Assembly: GCF_001314225.1 (NCBI RefSeq)
Contig: NZ_CP012697.1
Coordinates: forward strand, 3,844,001 to 3,908,000
DNA from: Microbacterium sp. No. 7
GTDB taxonomy: Bacteria; Actinomycetota; Actinomycetes; Actinomycetales; Microbacteriaceae
Length of the DNA: 64,000 nt
Direction of reading: 5' to 3'
The stretch's first letter is position 1; every line of letters begins with the position of its first letter. The notes beneath the pieces are model-generated. The model was not told the origin of the DNA. It did not search any database and saw only the letters and a list, made by a program, of their open reading frames with translations. This document shows positions 42,919 to 52,685 of the stretch, piece after piece. Both the position numbers and the translations under genes were made by a program.

Positions 42919-43926
42919 TCAGCGGCGGTCGAGGCCGCCGGTCTCGACGAAGTCGCGATACATGTCGGTCTGCATGAGGCCCGAGAAGAGCATGACGCTG
43001 TCGGCGAGCCGCTCCCAGCCGCCCGTCCAGGTGAGGCGCGACGCGACCTCCCAGGTCGACAGGCCGGGCTCGGCGGCGACGACCGCGGCGACCTCGCGGG
43101 CGCGCCGCAGCGCGTGCTCCGCGGCCGAGCGCCGGCGCGGGCCGAGCCCGCGGAAGCGGTAGCCGTGGCCGGGGACGACCTCGACGTCGTCGTAGGGGCT
43201 CAGTCGCTCCAGCGAGCGCAGATAGGCGTCGACGGGGTTGCCGTCGAATCCGCTCCCGAGCCCGAGGCCCGGATGCACGGTCGGCAGCACGTGGTCGCCG
43301 GAGAACAGGATGCGCCGCTCCTCGTCGACGATGCACAGGTGCCCCGGCGTGTGCCCGGGGGTGAGGAGCGCGCGCCAGCTCGCCCCCGCGACGGGCAGCA
43401 GGTCGCCGTCGCCGACGAGCACGTCGGCGGGCTCGGGCTGTGCGGTGCCGCTGTTCGCCTCGTTCAGGCGTTCGCGCAGCGACGCCGCGACCTCGGGCGC
43501 GACGCCCCAGGCGACGGCCCGCCCGTCGAGGTCGGCGAAGTCGGAGGACGACGCCTCGGCGTCGATCGACGCCTGCTCGCGCGCGGAGAGCACGACGGTG
43601 CTCCCCGCCGCGTCACGCAGGCGGGGCGCGAGCCCGATGTGATCGTGGTGCGCGTGCGTGACGACGACCGTGCGCACGTCGGCGAGCCCGCGGCCGATCG
43701 AGCGGAGGAACCCGGCGAGACGCTCCAGCGCGTCGTCGGACCCCCAGCCGGGGTCGACGATCGTGACCGCGCCCCGCTCGTCGACGTGCACGACCGCGAG
43801 CGTGTAGGCGAGGAATCCCCCGGGCATCGGCATGGGCAGCGACCAGAGGCGTTCGCGGATGCGCTCGGGCTCCGGCATCCCTCCCGTCGTCGCCGCCCGG
43901 TGCTGCGCCTCGCTGACAGGTTCCAC
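42919..43926 (-). CDS. MBL-fold metallo-hydrolase
   Basis: 335 residues from a GTG preceded by AGAGGAAAGG. Metal site THAHHDHIG (about 94-102), GHTPGH (about 193), and late FSGDHVLP and VPGHG residues complete the metallo-beta-lactamase set for two zinc ions. Many such proteins hydrolyse CoA or glutathione thioesters or lactones. It is the last gene in the direction of the 43.9-54 kb minus-strand block and may provide a thioesterase or lactonase step (inference). Confidence 0.88.
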   Translation of the reverse strand: MEPVSEAQHRAATTGGMPEPERIRERLWSLPMPMPGGFLAYTLAVVHVDERGAVTIVDPGWGSDDALERLAGFLRSIGRGLADVRTVVVTHAHHDHIGLAPRLRDAAGSTVVLSAREQASIDAEASSSDFADLDGRAVAWGVAPEVAASLRERLNEANSGTAQPEPADVLVGDGDLLPVAGASWRALLTPGHTPGHLCIVDEERRILFSGDHVLPTVHPGLGLGSGFDGNPVDAYLRSLERLSPYDDVEVVPGHGYRFRGLGPRRRSAAEHALRRAREVAAVVAAEPGLSTWEVASRLTWTGGWERLADSVMLFSGLMQTDMYRDFVETGGLDRR

Positions 43927-44023
43927 GATGTCTTGCCTTTCCTCTCGTGTGCGACGTCCTCTCCGCGACGGCGCACGACGGGGTCGCGCGGGGCGCACCG
44001 CCTCGCGCGACCCCGGATCGATG

Positions 44024-45148
44024 CTAGATGCGGGCGGGCTCGACGAGCCGGCCCGCCGCGCGCAGACGCTCCTCGCACTCCGACACGATGTCGGCGACGA
44101 CCTGCCGCGTCGTGCGGATGCCGCGGAATCCGCCGACGATCTGGCCGACGAAGAACGACTCGAGCTCGAGGGCGCCCTCGTGGCCCTGCTCCGACGCGGC
44201 GTCGATGCGCGACCACGCGTCGATCGTGAGCATCGGCTGGAGCGGCATCGGCAGCGCGGGGAGTCCCGCCGCCGCCCATTCCCGGTGCCACGCGCTGACG
44301 AGCTGGCGCGCGGGCTTGCCCGTGCGCGTCCTGTTGCGCTCGGTGTCGGAGCTCGTGGCGGCCAGGAGCTTGTCCTTGATCGCCTGCACCGCGACGTCCT
44401 CCACGGTCGACAGCCACACCGAGCCCGCCCAGCCGCCCGCGGCGCCGAGCGTGAGGGCGGCGGCGAGCTGCCGTCCCGAGCCGATGCCGCCCGCGGTGAG
44501 CACGGGCGTGTCGCCCGCGAGGTCGAGGATCTCGGGCGTGAGGACCATCGTCGCGATGTCGCCCGTGTGGCCGCCCGCCTCGTAGCCCTGCGCGATGAGC
44601 ACGTCGACGCCCGCGGCCAGCTGCCGCTCGGCGTGCTGGGGCTTGCCGACGAGCGAGGCGACCGGGACGCCCTTGGCGCGGGCGCCCGCGATCATCTCCG
44701 CGGGCGGCGTGCCCAGCGCGTTGGCGATGAGCGCGATGTCGTGGCGGAAGCAGACCTCGAGCAGCCGCGGCACGACGCTCGCGTCGATGTTCGCCGGGTC
44801 GTAGGTCGTCGCGCCCTCGGGCAGCGCCGGGACGTCGTACTTCTGCATGAGCGACTCGACGAAGTCGATGTGCTGCTGCGGGATCTGCGCGCGCAGGCTC
44901 TCGACGAGCCGCTCGCGGTCGGCGACGACCTTCTGCTCGGGGACGAGCAGGTCGACGCCGTAGGGCCGGCCGTCGAGCTGCTCCTCGATCCAGGTGAGCT
45001 GCGCGTCGAGCTCGGTGGGCGTGTACGCCGTCGCGGCGAGCACGCCGAACGCGCCGGCCTTCGACGCCTCGACGACGACGCCCGGCGAGCGCTCGAACGC
45101 GACGAGCGGGTGCTCGACGCCGACGAGCTCGGTGAATGCGGTTCTCAT
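44024..45148 (-). CDS. Nitronate monooxygenase family flavoprotein
   Basis: 374 residues, NPD-family TIM barrel: VEHPLVAFERSPGVVVEASKAGAFGVLAATAYTP at the start, VLIAQGYEAGGHTGDIATMVLTPEILDL (the GGHxG substrate loop) and VLTAGGIGSGRQLAAALTLGAAGGWAGSVWL (FMN phosphate site). GGAGAGAG precedes the ATG. Distinct from the shorter paralogue at 12439-13362. Because it lies inside a CoA-catabolism block, an oxidase or enoyl reductase role is as likely as nitronate oxidation. Confidence 0.83.
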   Translation of the reverse strand: MRTAFTELVGVEHPLVAFERSPGVVVEASKAGAFGVLAATAYTPTELDAQLTWIEEQLDGRPYGVDLLVPEQKVVADRERLVESLRAQIPQQHIDFVESLMQKYDVPALPEGATTYDPANIDASVVPRLLEVCFRHDIALIANALGTPPAEMIAGARAKGVPVASLVGKPQHAERQLAAGVDVLIAQGYEAGGHTGDIATMVLTPEILDLAGDTPVLTAGGIGSGRQLAAALTLGAAGGWAGSVWLSTVEDVAVQAIKDKLLAATSSDTERNRTRTGKPARQLVSAWHREWAAAGLPALPMPLQPMLTIDAWSRIDAASEQGHEGALELESFFVGQIVGGFRGIRTTRQVVADIVSECEERLRAAGRLVEPARI

Positions 45149-45187
45149 GGTCTCTCTCCTTGCTCTGGCGCGCCGGTGCGCACCGGC

Positions 45188-47353
45188 TCAGTGCGCGTCG
45201 GCGAGCGCGCCGGCGCGCCAGGTCACGAGGGCGTCGAGGGCCTCGATGTCGCCGCCGTCGACGCGCAGCGGGTTCACCTCGAGCGACTCGAGGTCGTCGC
45301 CGAGGGCGTGCACGAGGTCGCCGATCGCCGAGATCACCTCCGACAGCCGGTCGACGTCGGCCGGCGTGCCGCCGCGCACGCCGTCGAGCAGCGGCGCGGC
45401 CTTCAGGCGCCGCAGCAGCTGCCGCACGCGCGCGGGCGACACGGGCACCTGGGTGAGCACGGAGTCCTCGAAGACCTCCACGAACACGCCGCCGAGCGCG
45501 ATCGCGAGCACGGCGCCCCAGTCGGGGTCGCGCACGGCGCCGACGAGCAGCTCCACGCCGCCCGATCGCATGGGCGAGACCAGCACGCCCTCCAGCCGCG
45601 CGCCGTCCACCGTCTCGCCGGCGGCGCGCACGGCGCGGTAGGCCGCGCGCACGGCATCCTCGCCCGTCACGTTCAGCCGCACGCCGCCGATGTCGCTCTT
45701 GTGCAGGATGTCGGGCGACGCGATCTTCAGGGCGACGGGCGTCTCGAGCCGCGCCGCGGCCTCGACGGCCTCGTCCTCGGAGCCGGCGAGCACGGCGGGC
45801 ACGATGGGGATGCCGGCCTGCGCGAGCACGCCGCGCACGACGTGCTCCGACCACGCGCCGGAGCGCTCGGCGGGCAGCTCGACCGACACGGCGCCGCGAG
45901 CGCCCGGCGACAGGCGCTCGGCCTCGAGCTCCGCGAGGTGCTCGCGACGACGCTCCGACCAGCGGAACAGCCCGCCGAATGCGGTGACGGCCTGCCCCAG
46001 GCCGCCCACGACGCCCGGCACCCCGCCGATCTCGAGGATCTCCTTGGTGTAGGCGGTCACGGGCTGCTGGATCTGGTTCATGATCAGCACGGGCTTCGAC
46101 ACCGCCTGGGCGCCCGCGCCGATCGCGCTCACCAGGTACTGGCTCTGCCACGGTCCCTCGCCCTGCCACGGCACGCCCGTGACGGCCGCGACGACCGCGA
46201 TCGCGGGGTCCTCGGCGAGCGCGACGACGCTGCGGGTGAAGATCGACGGGTCGATGACCGCCGCCCCGGTGACGTCGAGCGGGTTCTGGATCGTGCCGTA
46301 CCCGGGCATGATCTCGCCCAGCCGCTCCCGCGTCGGCGCGCCGATCTCGGGGAGGGCGACGCCGCCGTCCTCGGCGCGGTCGGCGATGATGTCGCACGCG
46401 CCGCCCGAGATCGAGGCGATGCCGAGTCCGCCCTCGCCGAGCGGTCCCGTGTGCGCGGCGAGACCCGCGGTGATGAGCATGTCCTCGATCGTGTCGACGC
46501 GGATGACCCCGAGGTCGCGGAACATCGCGTCGACCGTGCGGTCGTCGCCCACGAGGGCGCCCGTGTGCGCGGCCGCCGTGCGGGCGGCGAGCTGGCTGGA
46601 GCCTGCCTTCAGCACGACGACGGCCTTGCCGGCCTCCAGCGCGGCGAGCGCGGCGCGGCGGAAGACCTCGGGCTGCCGCACGGTCTCCATGAAGATCGCG
46701 ATCGCCCGCGTCGACTCGTCCTGCACGAAGAACTCCAGCGCGTGGCCGGCGGTGATCATCGCCTCGTTGCCGAGGGTGACCATGTAGCTCAGGTCGTTGC
46801 CCGACATCGTCGCGAAGTCGAGCATGGCGCTCGAGCTCGCGCCGCTCTGCGAGAGCAGGGCGATGGGGCCCGACCGGCGCGGCAGCCCCGGGATGGAGGT
46901 GACGGGGATCTGGTCGACGAAGTTCGCGAACCCGAGGTGGTTGGGCCCGAGCACGAGCATGCCGAGCCGCTCGGCGTGCGCGACGAGCTCGGCCTCGGCG
47001 CGCTTGCCGTCGGCGCCCGCCTCGCCGTAGCCGGACGACAGGATGACGGCGTTGCGCACGCCGGCCTCGGCCGCCTCGGTGAGCGCGTCGAGCGTGACGG
47101 CCTGCGGCACCTGCAGGAACGCGACGTCGACGGGCTCCTCGATGTCGGCGATGCGCGCGACGGCCGGACGGTCGTGCACGACGTCGTTGCGCGGGTTCAC
47201 GAGGTGGGTGTGCTCGAGGAACCCGAACTGCGTCAGGTTGCCGAACGCCAGCTGCGAGAACATGGACTTGTCGCTCGCGCCGACGAGGGCGACGCTGCGG
47301 GGGCGGAAGAGCGACCGCAGCCGCTCGGGGGTGATCTCAGACATCGTCGTCAT
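45188..47353 (-). CDS. Acetate-CoA ligase (ADP-forming) family acyl-CoA synthetase
   Basis: 721 residues. N-terminal CoA-binding/succinyl-CoA synthetase-like half (SLFRPRSVALVGASDKSMFSQLAFGNL; VILSSGYGEAGADGKRAE; GPNHLGFANF; ALLSQSGASSSAML; AAHTGALVGDDRTV) and C-terminal ATP-grasp half (TPVALKIASPDILHKSDIGGVRLNV). This is the fused alpha-beta ADP-forming CoA ligase layout. Start at 47353 (MTTMSE) or 47344 (MSE). It can activate an acid reversibly or recover ATP from a CoA ester. Confidence 0.87.
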   Translation of the reverse strand: MTTMSEITPERLRSLFRPRSVALVGASDKSMFSQLAFGNLTQFGFLEHTHLVNPRNDVVHDRPAVARIADIEEPVDVAFLQVPQAVTLDALTEAAEAGVRNAVILSSGYGEAGADGKRAEAELVAHAERLGMLVLGPNHLGFANFVDQIPVTSIPGLPRRSGPIALLSQSGASSSAMLDFATMSGNDLSYMVTLGNEAMITAGHALEFFVQDESTRAIAIFMETVRQPEVFRRAALAALEAGKAVVVLKAGSSQLAARTAAAHTGALVGDDRTVDAMFRDLGVIRVDTIEDMLITAGLAAHTGPLGEGGLGIASISGGACDIIADRAEDGGVALPEIGAPTRERLGEIMPGYGTIQNPLDVTGAAVIDPSIFTRSVVALAEDPAIAVVAAVTGVPWQGEGPWQSQYLVSAIGAGAQAVSKPVLIMNQIQQPVTAYTKEILEIGGVPGVVGGLGQAVTAFGGLFRWSERRREHLAELEAERLSPGARGAVSVELPAERSGAWSEHVVRGVLAQAGIPIVPAVLAGSEDEAVEAAARLETPVALKIASPDILHKSDIGGVRLNVTGEDAVRAAYRAVRAAGETVDGARLEGVLVSPMRSGGVELLVGAVRDPDWGAVLAIALGGVFVEVFEDSVLTQVPVSPARVRQLLRRLKAAPLLDGVRGGTPADVDRLSEVISAIGDLVHALGDDLESLEVNPLRVDGGDIEALDALVTWRAGALADAH

Positions 47354-47369
47354 CGCCTCTCGGGTCTCT

Positions 47370-49739
47370 TCACTGGTTCTTCCACTGCGGCCGGCGCTTC
47401 GTCGCGAACGCCGTGATGCCCTCGATCGCGTCGAAGCTCGACATGAGGTCGTCGAACGCCGACGTGCGCGCCGTGACCGCGTCGACGACGTCGGGGATGC
47501 CGCGGGTCTCGTTCATGACCTCGAGCGAGATGCGCACCGAGGTCGGCGATCCGTCGAGGATCTCGGCCGCGAGCGCCTGGGCGGCCTCGAGCGCGCCGCC
47601 GGCCGGCGCGATGCGGCTGACCACGCCCAGCTGCCGCGCCTCCTCGGCGCCGATGCGACGGCCCGTGAGGATGAGCTCGTTGGCGACCTTCTCGGGGATC
47701 GCGCGCGGAAGCCGCACCACGCCCCCGGCGCCGGCGACGAGGCCGACCTTCACCTCGCTGAGCGCGAACTGCGCCGTCTCGTCGGCCACGACGAGGTGGG
47801 CGGCGAGCGCGGTCTCGAAGCCGCCGCCCATCGCGAAGCCGTTGACGGCGGCGATGACGGGCTTGTTCATGCCGCGCCGGCTCGTGAGGCCCGCGAAGCC
47901 CGACTCGGGGAGGTAGTTGGGCTTGCCGCTCGCGGAGTACACGAGGTCGTTGCCGGCGCAGAACGCCTGCTCTCCGGCGCCCGTGATGATCGCGACCCAC
48001 AGGTCGCCGTCGGCGAAGAACGCGTCGAAGACGTCGGACAGCTCCTCGTGGGCGGGCGGGAACAGAGCGTTGCGCGCCTCGGGACGGTCGATCGTGACGA
48101 TCAGCAGGTGGCCGTCCCGCTCGACGCGCACGTGCTCGTACGCGTCGCGCAGCGCGGGGGCCCGCGGCGGGCGCACGGCGTCGGCGCGCTCGGGGCTGGT
48201 CGTGACGCGATTGCCGGGCCCCGTCGAGAGCGCCCACACGCGCCGGCCGATCGGCTGCTCCGACTCGAGCAGCGCGACGATCTCGTCGTCGCCCTCGAGC
48301 CCCATCGCGACGAACCGCTCGCCGGTCTTCTCCAGCCGGCCGATCACGATGCCCGTCTTGCGGCCCGCGCGGTCGTGCTTCACGGTGTAGGTCTCGATCG
48401 TGGCCCATCCGCGGGCGCGGCTGACCTGCGGCACGGCCTCGACGGTGTCGATCTGCGCCTGGATCGACGCGGAGCGGTCGGCCTGCCATTCGCGCGGGGT
48501 CGTCGAGTACACGGCGGTGGAGTACTTGCTCATGACGCCGCCGTTGGCGCCGACGAATCCGAAGCTTCCGGGACGGCGGCGCGCACGCTGCACGGTCTCG
48601 GCGACCGCGTGCATCGAGTAGTTGTTGCCGGCGCCGCCGAAGAAGGGCAGGCCGCCGGTCAGGGTGAGCCCGCGCGGGTCGTCGGGCGACAGGCCGAGGC
48701 CGTCGACGGCGGCGTTGAAGACGGGGACGGGGAAGCAGCTGTAGAAGTCCCACGTGGCGACCTCGTCGGGCGCGACCCCCGCCATCTCCAGCGCGAGCCC
48801 CGCGGCGAGCCGGGCGGCCGGGCTCGCGGAGAGGTCGGCGCGGTCGAGCAGGTCGCGCTCGCGCGCGTCGGCGTGGCCGTGGACGAACACCCACCGGTCC
48901 TCGGGGACGCCGAGCTCGCGGGCCGCCTCGACCGAGGCGATGAGCACGGCCGCCCCCTGGTTCACCTGGTCGCGCGAGACGACGTACCGCAGGTAGGGGT
49001 CGGCGATGGGCCGGTTGGCCTCGGTCGGCGTCACGAGCTCCTCGGCCGAGCGCTCCACGGGCGCCGCCGCGAACGGGTTCTGCGCCGCGACCCGCGTGAA
49101 GGGGGCGAACAGCCGGCCGATCTCGGCGTCGTACTCCGCGCGCGAGAGGCCCAGCCGCGCGCGTCGCGCGTTCTCGAGCAGGGCGTACTGACTGGGAGCG
49201 TCGACGAGGCCGTGGTTCGCGGCCTCCATCGAGACGAGCCCCTTGAGCCCGAATCCGCGGTCTTCCAGGTCGCCCTCGATCGTCTCGCCGAAGTCGGGCT
49301 TCTCGGGCGCTGCGGCGAGGGCGCGCGTCGTCGAGATCGCCTCGGAGCCGAAGGCGAGCGCGACCTGGCTGCGGCCGGCCGCGATGTCGCCCGCGAGCTC
49401 GGTGATGAGGTGCTGCGGGCCCTGTCCGCCGCCCACCTCGAGGATCGCCCGGGCCGGCCGCGCGGCGATGCGCCCGGCGACGGAACGCGGGAAGTTGTTC
49501 GACCGGCCGAGCGGCACGGGTGCGCCCGGCGTCGTGATCTCGAACTGACGGATGCCGGCGACCGTGTCGATCCGTTCGCTGATCGACCGGGGGTCTCCGC
49601 CGGCGTCGTCGATCGCGCGCGCCGCCGCGCGGGCCGCGAGGTCGACGGCGGAGAGGGCCTCATAGCCGTCCTCGCCGAGCCGGTCGATGATCTGGCCGAC
49701 GCCGATGAGCACGGGGGTGCGGGGGTCGATGTGTGACAT
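47370..49739 (-). CDS. Thiolase-like protein (TLP1 type) fused to enoyl-CoA hydratase
   Basis: 789 residues, two enzymes in one chain. Residues 1-about 395 are a thiolase-like fold, about 420-510 an extra beta-rich domain (GRKTGIVIGRLEKTGERFVAM) like the TLP1 added C-terminal domain. Residues about 530-789 are a full crotonase (IVTIDRPEARNALFPPAHEE; AIITGAGEQAFCAGNDL; AVNGFAMGGGFETALAAHLVV; FALSEVKVGLVAGAGG). The usual thiolase nucleophile Cys loop is replaced by LEVGGGQGPQHLI, and the GHP block by FFGGAGNNYSMH, so ordinary thiolysis is unlikely. AAAGG precedes the ATG. Function unknown; may bind and channel a CoA ester to the hydratase. Confidence 0.87.
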   Translation of the reverse strand: MSHIDPRTPVLIGVGQIIDRLGEDGYEALSAVDLAARAAARAIDDAGGDPRSISERIDTVAGIRQFEITTPGAPVPLGRSNNFPRSVAGRIAARPARAILEVGGGQGPQHLITELAGDIAAGRSQVALAFGSEAISTTRALAAAPEKPDFGETIEGDLEDRGFGLKGLVSMEAANHGLVDAPSQYALLENARRARLGLSRAEYDAEIGRLFAPFTRVAAQNPFAAAPVERSAEELVTPTEANRPIADPYLRYVVSRDQVNQGAAVLIASVEAARELGVPEDRWVFVHGHADARERDLLDRADLSASPAARLAAGLALEMAGVAPDEVATWDFYSCFPVPVFNAAVDGLGLSPDDPRGLTLTGGLPFFGGAGNNYSMHAVAETVQRARRRPGSFGFVGANGGVMSKYSTAVYSTTPREWQADRSASIQAQIDTVEAVPQVSRARGWATIETYTVKHDRAGRKTGIVIGRLEKTGERFVAMGLEGDDEIVALLESEQPIGRRVWALSTGPGNRVTTSPERADAVRPPRAPALRDAYEHVRVERDGHLLIVTIDRPEARNALFPPAHEELSDVFDAFFADGDLWVAIITGAGEQAFCAGNDLVYSASGKPNYLPESGFAGLTSRRGMNKPVIAAVNGFAMGGGFETALAAHLVVADETAQFALSEVKVGLVAGAGGVVRLPRAIPEKVANELILTGRRIGAEEARQLGVVSRIAPAGGALEAAQALAAEILDGSPTSVRISLEVMNETRGIPDVVDAVTARTSAFDDLMSSFDAIEGITAFATKRRPQWKNQ

Positions 49740-49891
49740 GCTGCGCCTTTCACCACGCTGTCCTGCGGAGCGTCGATGCTCCGCCTGCAACGCGATGAGC
49801 CAAACACGCGGCGAGGGGCTTGTGAATCGCCGATCGGGTCACCCGCAGATGTCCGCAACGGCAACGTGCGGCGGACCCGGCGGGGCACGCG
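49740..49891. promoter_or_regulatory. Intergenic region before TLP1-crotonase gene
   Basis: 152 bases with the AAAGG ribosome site, an inverted repeat around GGAGCGTCGATGCTCC (49777-49792), and otherwise nothing recognised. May hold the promoter of the 42.9-49.7 kb operon. Confidence 0.4.
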
Positions 49892-50821
49892 TCAGCCGGC
49901 GGGCGGCGGTGTCGCGGCGTTCCTCAGCAGCGAGAGCGCGCGCCGCAGCGCGATGGGAGAGGCCTTCGACGCCGGTGACCAGACGATGCCGAGCCTCATG
50001 ACGAGGCCCTCGCCGCTGACGGGGATCGTGACGAACTCGGGCGCCGAGAAGACGCGCCCGAGCAGGGTGCCCGGCACGTCCGGCACGAACGACGCGAGCC
50101 GGCGCGACCACACCTGGGTCGCGATCTCGGCGAGGCCGACGGGCCCGGGCATGTCGAGCACGGCCTCGATGCCCGCCGCCTCGAGCCGGTGGCGGTGGTC
50201 CTCCAGGATCTTGGGGTGCAGCCGCCCCAGCGGGTGCACGACCTTGCGGCCGCGCAGGCCCGCCATCGTGACGCTCTCGGCCCCTGCGAGCGGGTCGTCG
50301 TTGCGCACGGCGATCGCGAGCCGGTACTCGTTCCAGGCCATCGACGCGAGCGTGTCGTCGGGCGGCGGCAGGTGCACGAGCGCCAGGTCGAGCGCTCCCG
50401 CGACGATGCGCTTGGCGAGCTCGGAGCTGCCGAACTCGAGCACGACCTCGTCGTGCACCGGCACGCCCTCGCCGCGCAGCAGCTCGAGGAAGCCGTCGAG
50501 GAAGGGCGTGGGCGCGAACGGGGTCGCGCCGACCCTCAGCGGGGAGTCACGGCCGCTGAGCTCGTCGGCGAGCGTCCCGACCGCGTCCACGGCGGCGAGC
50601 GCCCGCCGCACGGGCTCGACGAGGCTCTCGCCGAGCGGCGTCAGCTCGATGTCGTGGTAGCCGCGCACGAAGAGCTGGCCGCCGAGCTCGCGCTCGAGCT
50701 GCTTGATCTGGCGGCTCAGCGGCGGCGGCGTCATGTTGAGCCGCGCCGCGGCGCGCGCGAAGTGCTTCTCCTCGGCGACCGCGAGGAAGCAGCGCAGTCG
50801 TTGCAGGTCCAGGGATGCCAT
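49892..50821 (-). CDS. LysR-family transcriptional regulator
   Basis: 309 residues. N-terminal winged helix-turn-helix DLQRLRCFLAVAEEKHFARAAARLNMTPPPLSRQIKQLERELGGQLFVRG (about 4-53), then the periplasmic-binding-like effector domain (LRVGATPFAPTPFLDGFLELL; LDLALVHLP). AGAGGCGGG precedes the ATG. Lies within the second CoA-catabolic block, so it is a candidate activator of the 42.9-49.7 kb genes in response to a pathway intermediate (inference). Confidence 0.92.
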   Translation of the reverse strand: MASLDLQRLRCFLAVAEEKHFARAAARLNMTPPPLSRQIKQLERELGGQLFVRGYHDIELTPLGESLVEPVRRALAAVDAVGTLADELSGRDSPLRVGATPFAPTPFLDGFLELLRGEGVPVHDEVVLEFGSSELAKRIVAGALDLALVHLPPPDDTLASMAWNEYRLAIAVRNDDPLAGAESVTMAGLRGRKVVHPLGRLHPKILEDHRHRLEAAGIEAVLDMPGPVGLAEIATQVWSRRLASFVPDVPGTLLGRVFSAPEFVTIPVSGEGLVMRLGIVWSPASKASPIALRRALSLLRNAATPPPAG

Positions 50822-50883
50822 CGCCCGCCTCTCCTTCGAGGTGTTCCAGGCCGTGGGGTCTTTCGTTGCTCGTGCGGGGTCCG

Positions 50884-51492
50884 TCAGCCGGCGGCCTTCG
50901 CCGCCGTCAGCACGAAGTCTACGAGGGCCTCGGCGTAGGCGTCGGCCCCCGCGCGCACCCGATCGCGCAGGTGCGGCGGGGTCGCGGCCGCGTGATTGAT
51001 CGCCCCGCCGCACAGGGTGTCCATGATGAGGGTGGTCGGCGCGCCGGGCGACAGCTCGCCGCGCGCGATCGCCCGGCGCACCGTCGCCCGCGCGGCGCGG
51101 ACCTGGGAGGTGCTCCAGGCCGCATAGCGCTCGCCGATGGCCTCAGCCGCTCCCGACTCGACGTTCAGGCGCATGAACGCCCGTCCCGCGTCGCCGAGAT
51201 AGCTGGCCATGAGCTGCCGCGCGATGCTGAGCAGATCGCCGCGCAGGCTGCCGGTGTCGGCATCCTCGACGACGTTCAGGTCGTGCGAGAGGGCGTCGAC
51301 GAGGAGCTCCTCCTTCGAGGACCACCGCCGGTAGATCGCCGCCTTGCCCACGCTCGCCCGGCGCGCGATGCCGTCGAAGGTGAAGCCCGACCAGCCGACG
51401 TCGCCGAACAGCGCGACCGCCGCCCGCAGCACCCGCTCGTCGACGGCGGGGTCGCGGGGGCGGCCGACCGACGCGGGTGCCTCTGCGCTCAC
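50884..51492 (-). CDS. TetR-family transcriptional regulator
   Basis: 202 residues. N-terminal helix-turn-helix DERVLRAAVALFGDVGWSGFTFDGIARRASVGKAAIYRRWSSKEELL (about 18-65), followed by a helical ligand-binding part (RGELSPGAPTTLIMDTLCGG). It lies between the LysR gene and the acyl-CoA dehydrogenases. The 29-bp dyad at 53998-54026 is a plausible target. Confidence 0.9.
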   Translation of the reverse strand: MSAEAPASVGRPRDPAVDERVLRAAVALFGDVGWSGFTFDGIARRASVGKAAIYRRWSSKEELLVDALSHDLNVVEDADTGSLRGDLLSIARQLMASYLGDAGRAFMRLNVESGAAEAIGERYAAWSTSQVRAARATVRRAIARGELSPGAPTTLIMDTLCGGAINHAAATPPHLRDRVRAGADAYAEALVDFVLTAAKAAG

Positions 51493-51553
51493 TCGACCTC
51501 CTTGCCCGGATGCGTCCGAGCCTATCCGAGGCGGCCGCGCCGGCCGGGCCGGA

Positions 51554-52666
51554 TCAGACGCCGATGCGCTGCGCGAGCCGCTCGCGGTGGAAGTCCGCGT
51601 CGCCCAGCAGGATCTCGTCGGCCCGTGCGCGCTTGAAGTAGAGGTGCGCGGGCACCTCCCACGTGAAGCCCATGCCGCCGTGGAACTGGATGTTCTGGTG
51701 ACAGGCCGTGACGAGCGCGTCGGTGCAGAACGCGGCGGCCAGGGATGCCGCGGCCGGCAGCTGGTCGCGCGACTCGGCCGCCGCCCACAGCGCGTACGAC
51801 GATGCCGACGACGCCGACTCGACCTCGATGAGCACGTCGGCCGCCATGTGCTTCAGCGCCTGGAAGGCGCCGATCGGCTGGCCGAACTGCACGCGCTCCT
51901 TGAGGTAGGCGACCGACATGTCGAACGCGGCCCGCGCGGCGCCCGCCTGCTCCGCCGCGAGCCCGACGGCCGCGAGGTCGAGCACGCGCTCGAGCGTCGC
52001 CGCGCCGGCCGACGGCTCGCCGAGCGGCTCGGCGGCGGCGCCGTCGAACGTGACGACCGCGAGCCGGCGCGTCTGGTCGAGGGTCTGCAGCGAGGTCGAC
52101 GCGACCCCGTCGCCGCGGTCGACGAGGAAGAGCGAGACGCCCTCGTCGGTGCGCGCGGGCACGACGAAGAGGCTCGCGACGTGCCCGTCGATCGTCGAGG
52201 GCGCCGTGCCGCTGATGCGCCACGACCCGCCCTCGCGCGTCGCGCGCGCCGTCACCCCTTCGGCGTCCCACCGTCCGTTCTCGCCGGGGAAGGCGAGCGT
52301 CGCGATCGTCGAGCCGTCGGCGATGCCGGGGAGCCGTGCGGCGGCGGCCTCCGCGTCACCCGACTCGGCGATGGCCGACGCGGCGAGCACGACCGTGGAG
52401 AAGTAGGGCGCGCACAGGAGCACGCGTCCCATCTCCTCCAGCACGATGCCGAGCTCGATCCAGCCGAAGCCCTGGCCGCCGTGCTCCTCGGCGATCGCGA
52501 TGCCCTGCAAGCCGACCTCCTCGGCCATCTGCCGCCACAGCTGCGGGTCGTAGCCCTGCTCGGTCGCCATGAGGCGGCGCACGTCGGCCTCGGTGGACTT
52601 CTCGGCGAGGAACCCGCGCACGAGCTCCCGGAACTCCCGCTGCTCCTCTGTGAGCGCTGAGAACAT
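51554..52666 (-). CDS. Acyl-CoA dehydrogenase family protein (smaller chain)
   Basis: 370 residues. N-terminal helical domain (TEEQREFRELVRGFLAEKSTEADVRRLM), EEHGGQGFGWIELGIVLEEMGRVLLCAPY, a middle beta domain (GSWRISGTAPSTIDGHVASLFVVPAR), and the C-terminal helical domain (YLKERVQFGQPIGAFQALKHMAADVLIEVE; QFHGGMGFTWEVPAHLYFKRA). FAD-binding residues in VQFGQPIG and HGGMGFT are present. It lies 19 bases after a second dehydrogenase gene, and such actinobacterial pairs often form heterotetramers. Substrate unknown. Confidence 0.9.
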   Translation of the reverse strand: MFSALTEEQREFRELVRGFLAEKSTEADVRRLMATEQGYDPQLWRQMAEEVGLQGIAIAEEHGGQGFGWIELGIVLEEMGRVLLCAPYFSTVVLAASAIAESGDAEAAAARLPGIADGSTIATLAFPGENGRWDAEGVTARATREGGSWRISGTAPSTIDGHVASLFVVPARTDEGVSLFLVDRGDGVASTSLQTLDQTRRLAVVTFDGAAAEPLGEPSAGAATLERVLDLAAVGLAAEQAGAARAAFDMSVAYLKERVQFGQPIGAFQALKHMAADVLIEVESASSASSYALWAAAESRDQLPAAASLAAAFCTDALVTACHQNIQFHGGMGFTWEVPAHLYFKRARADEILLGDADFHRERLAQRIGV

Positions 52667-52685
52667 GGTTCTTCCTCCCTTTGCG

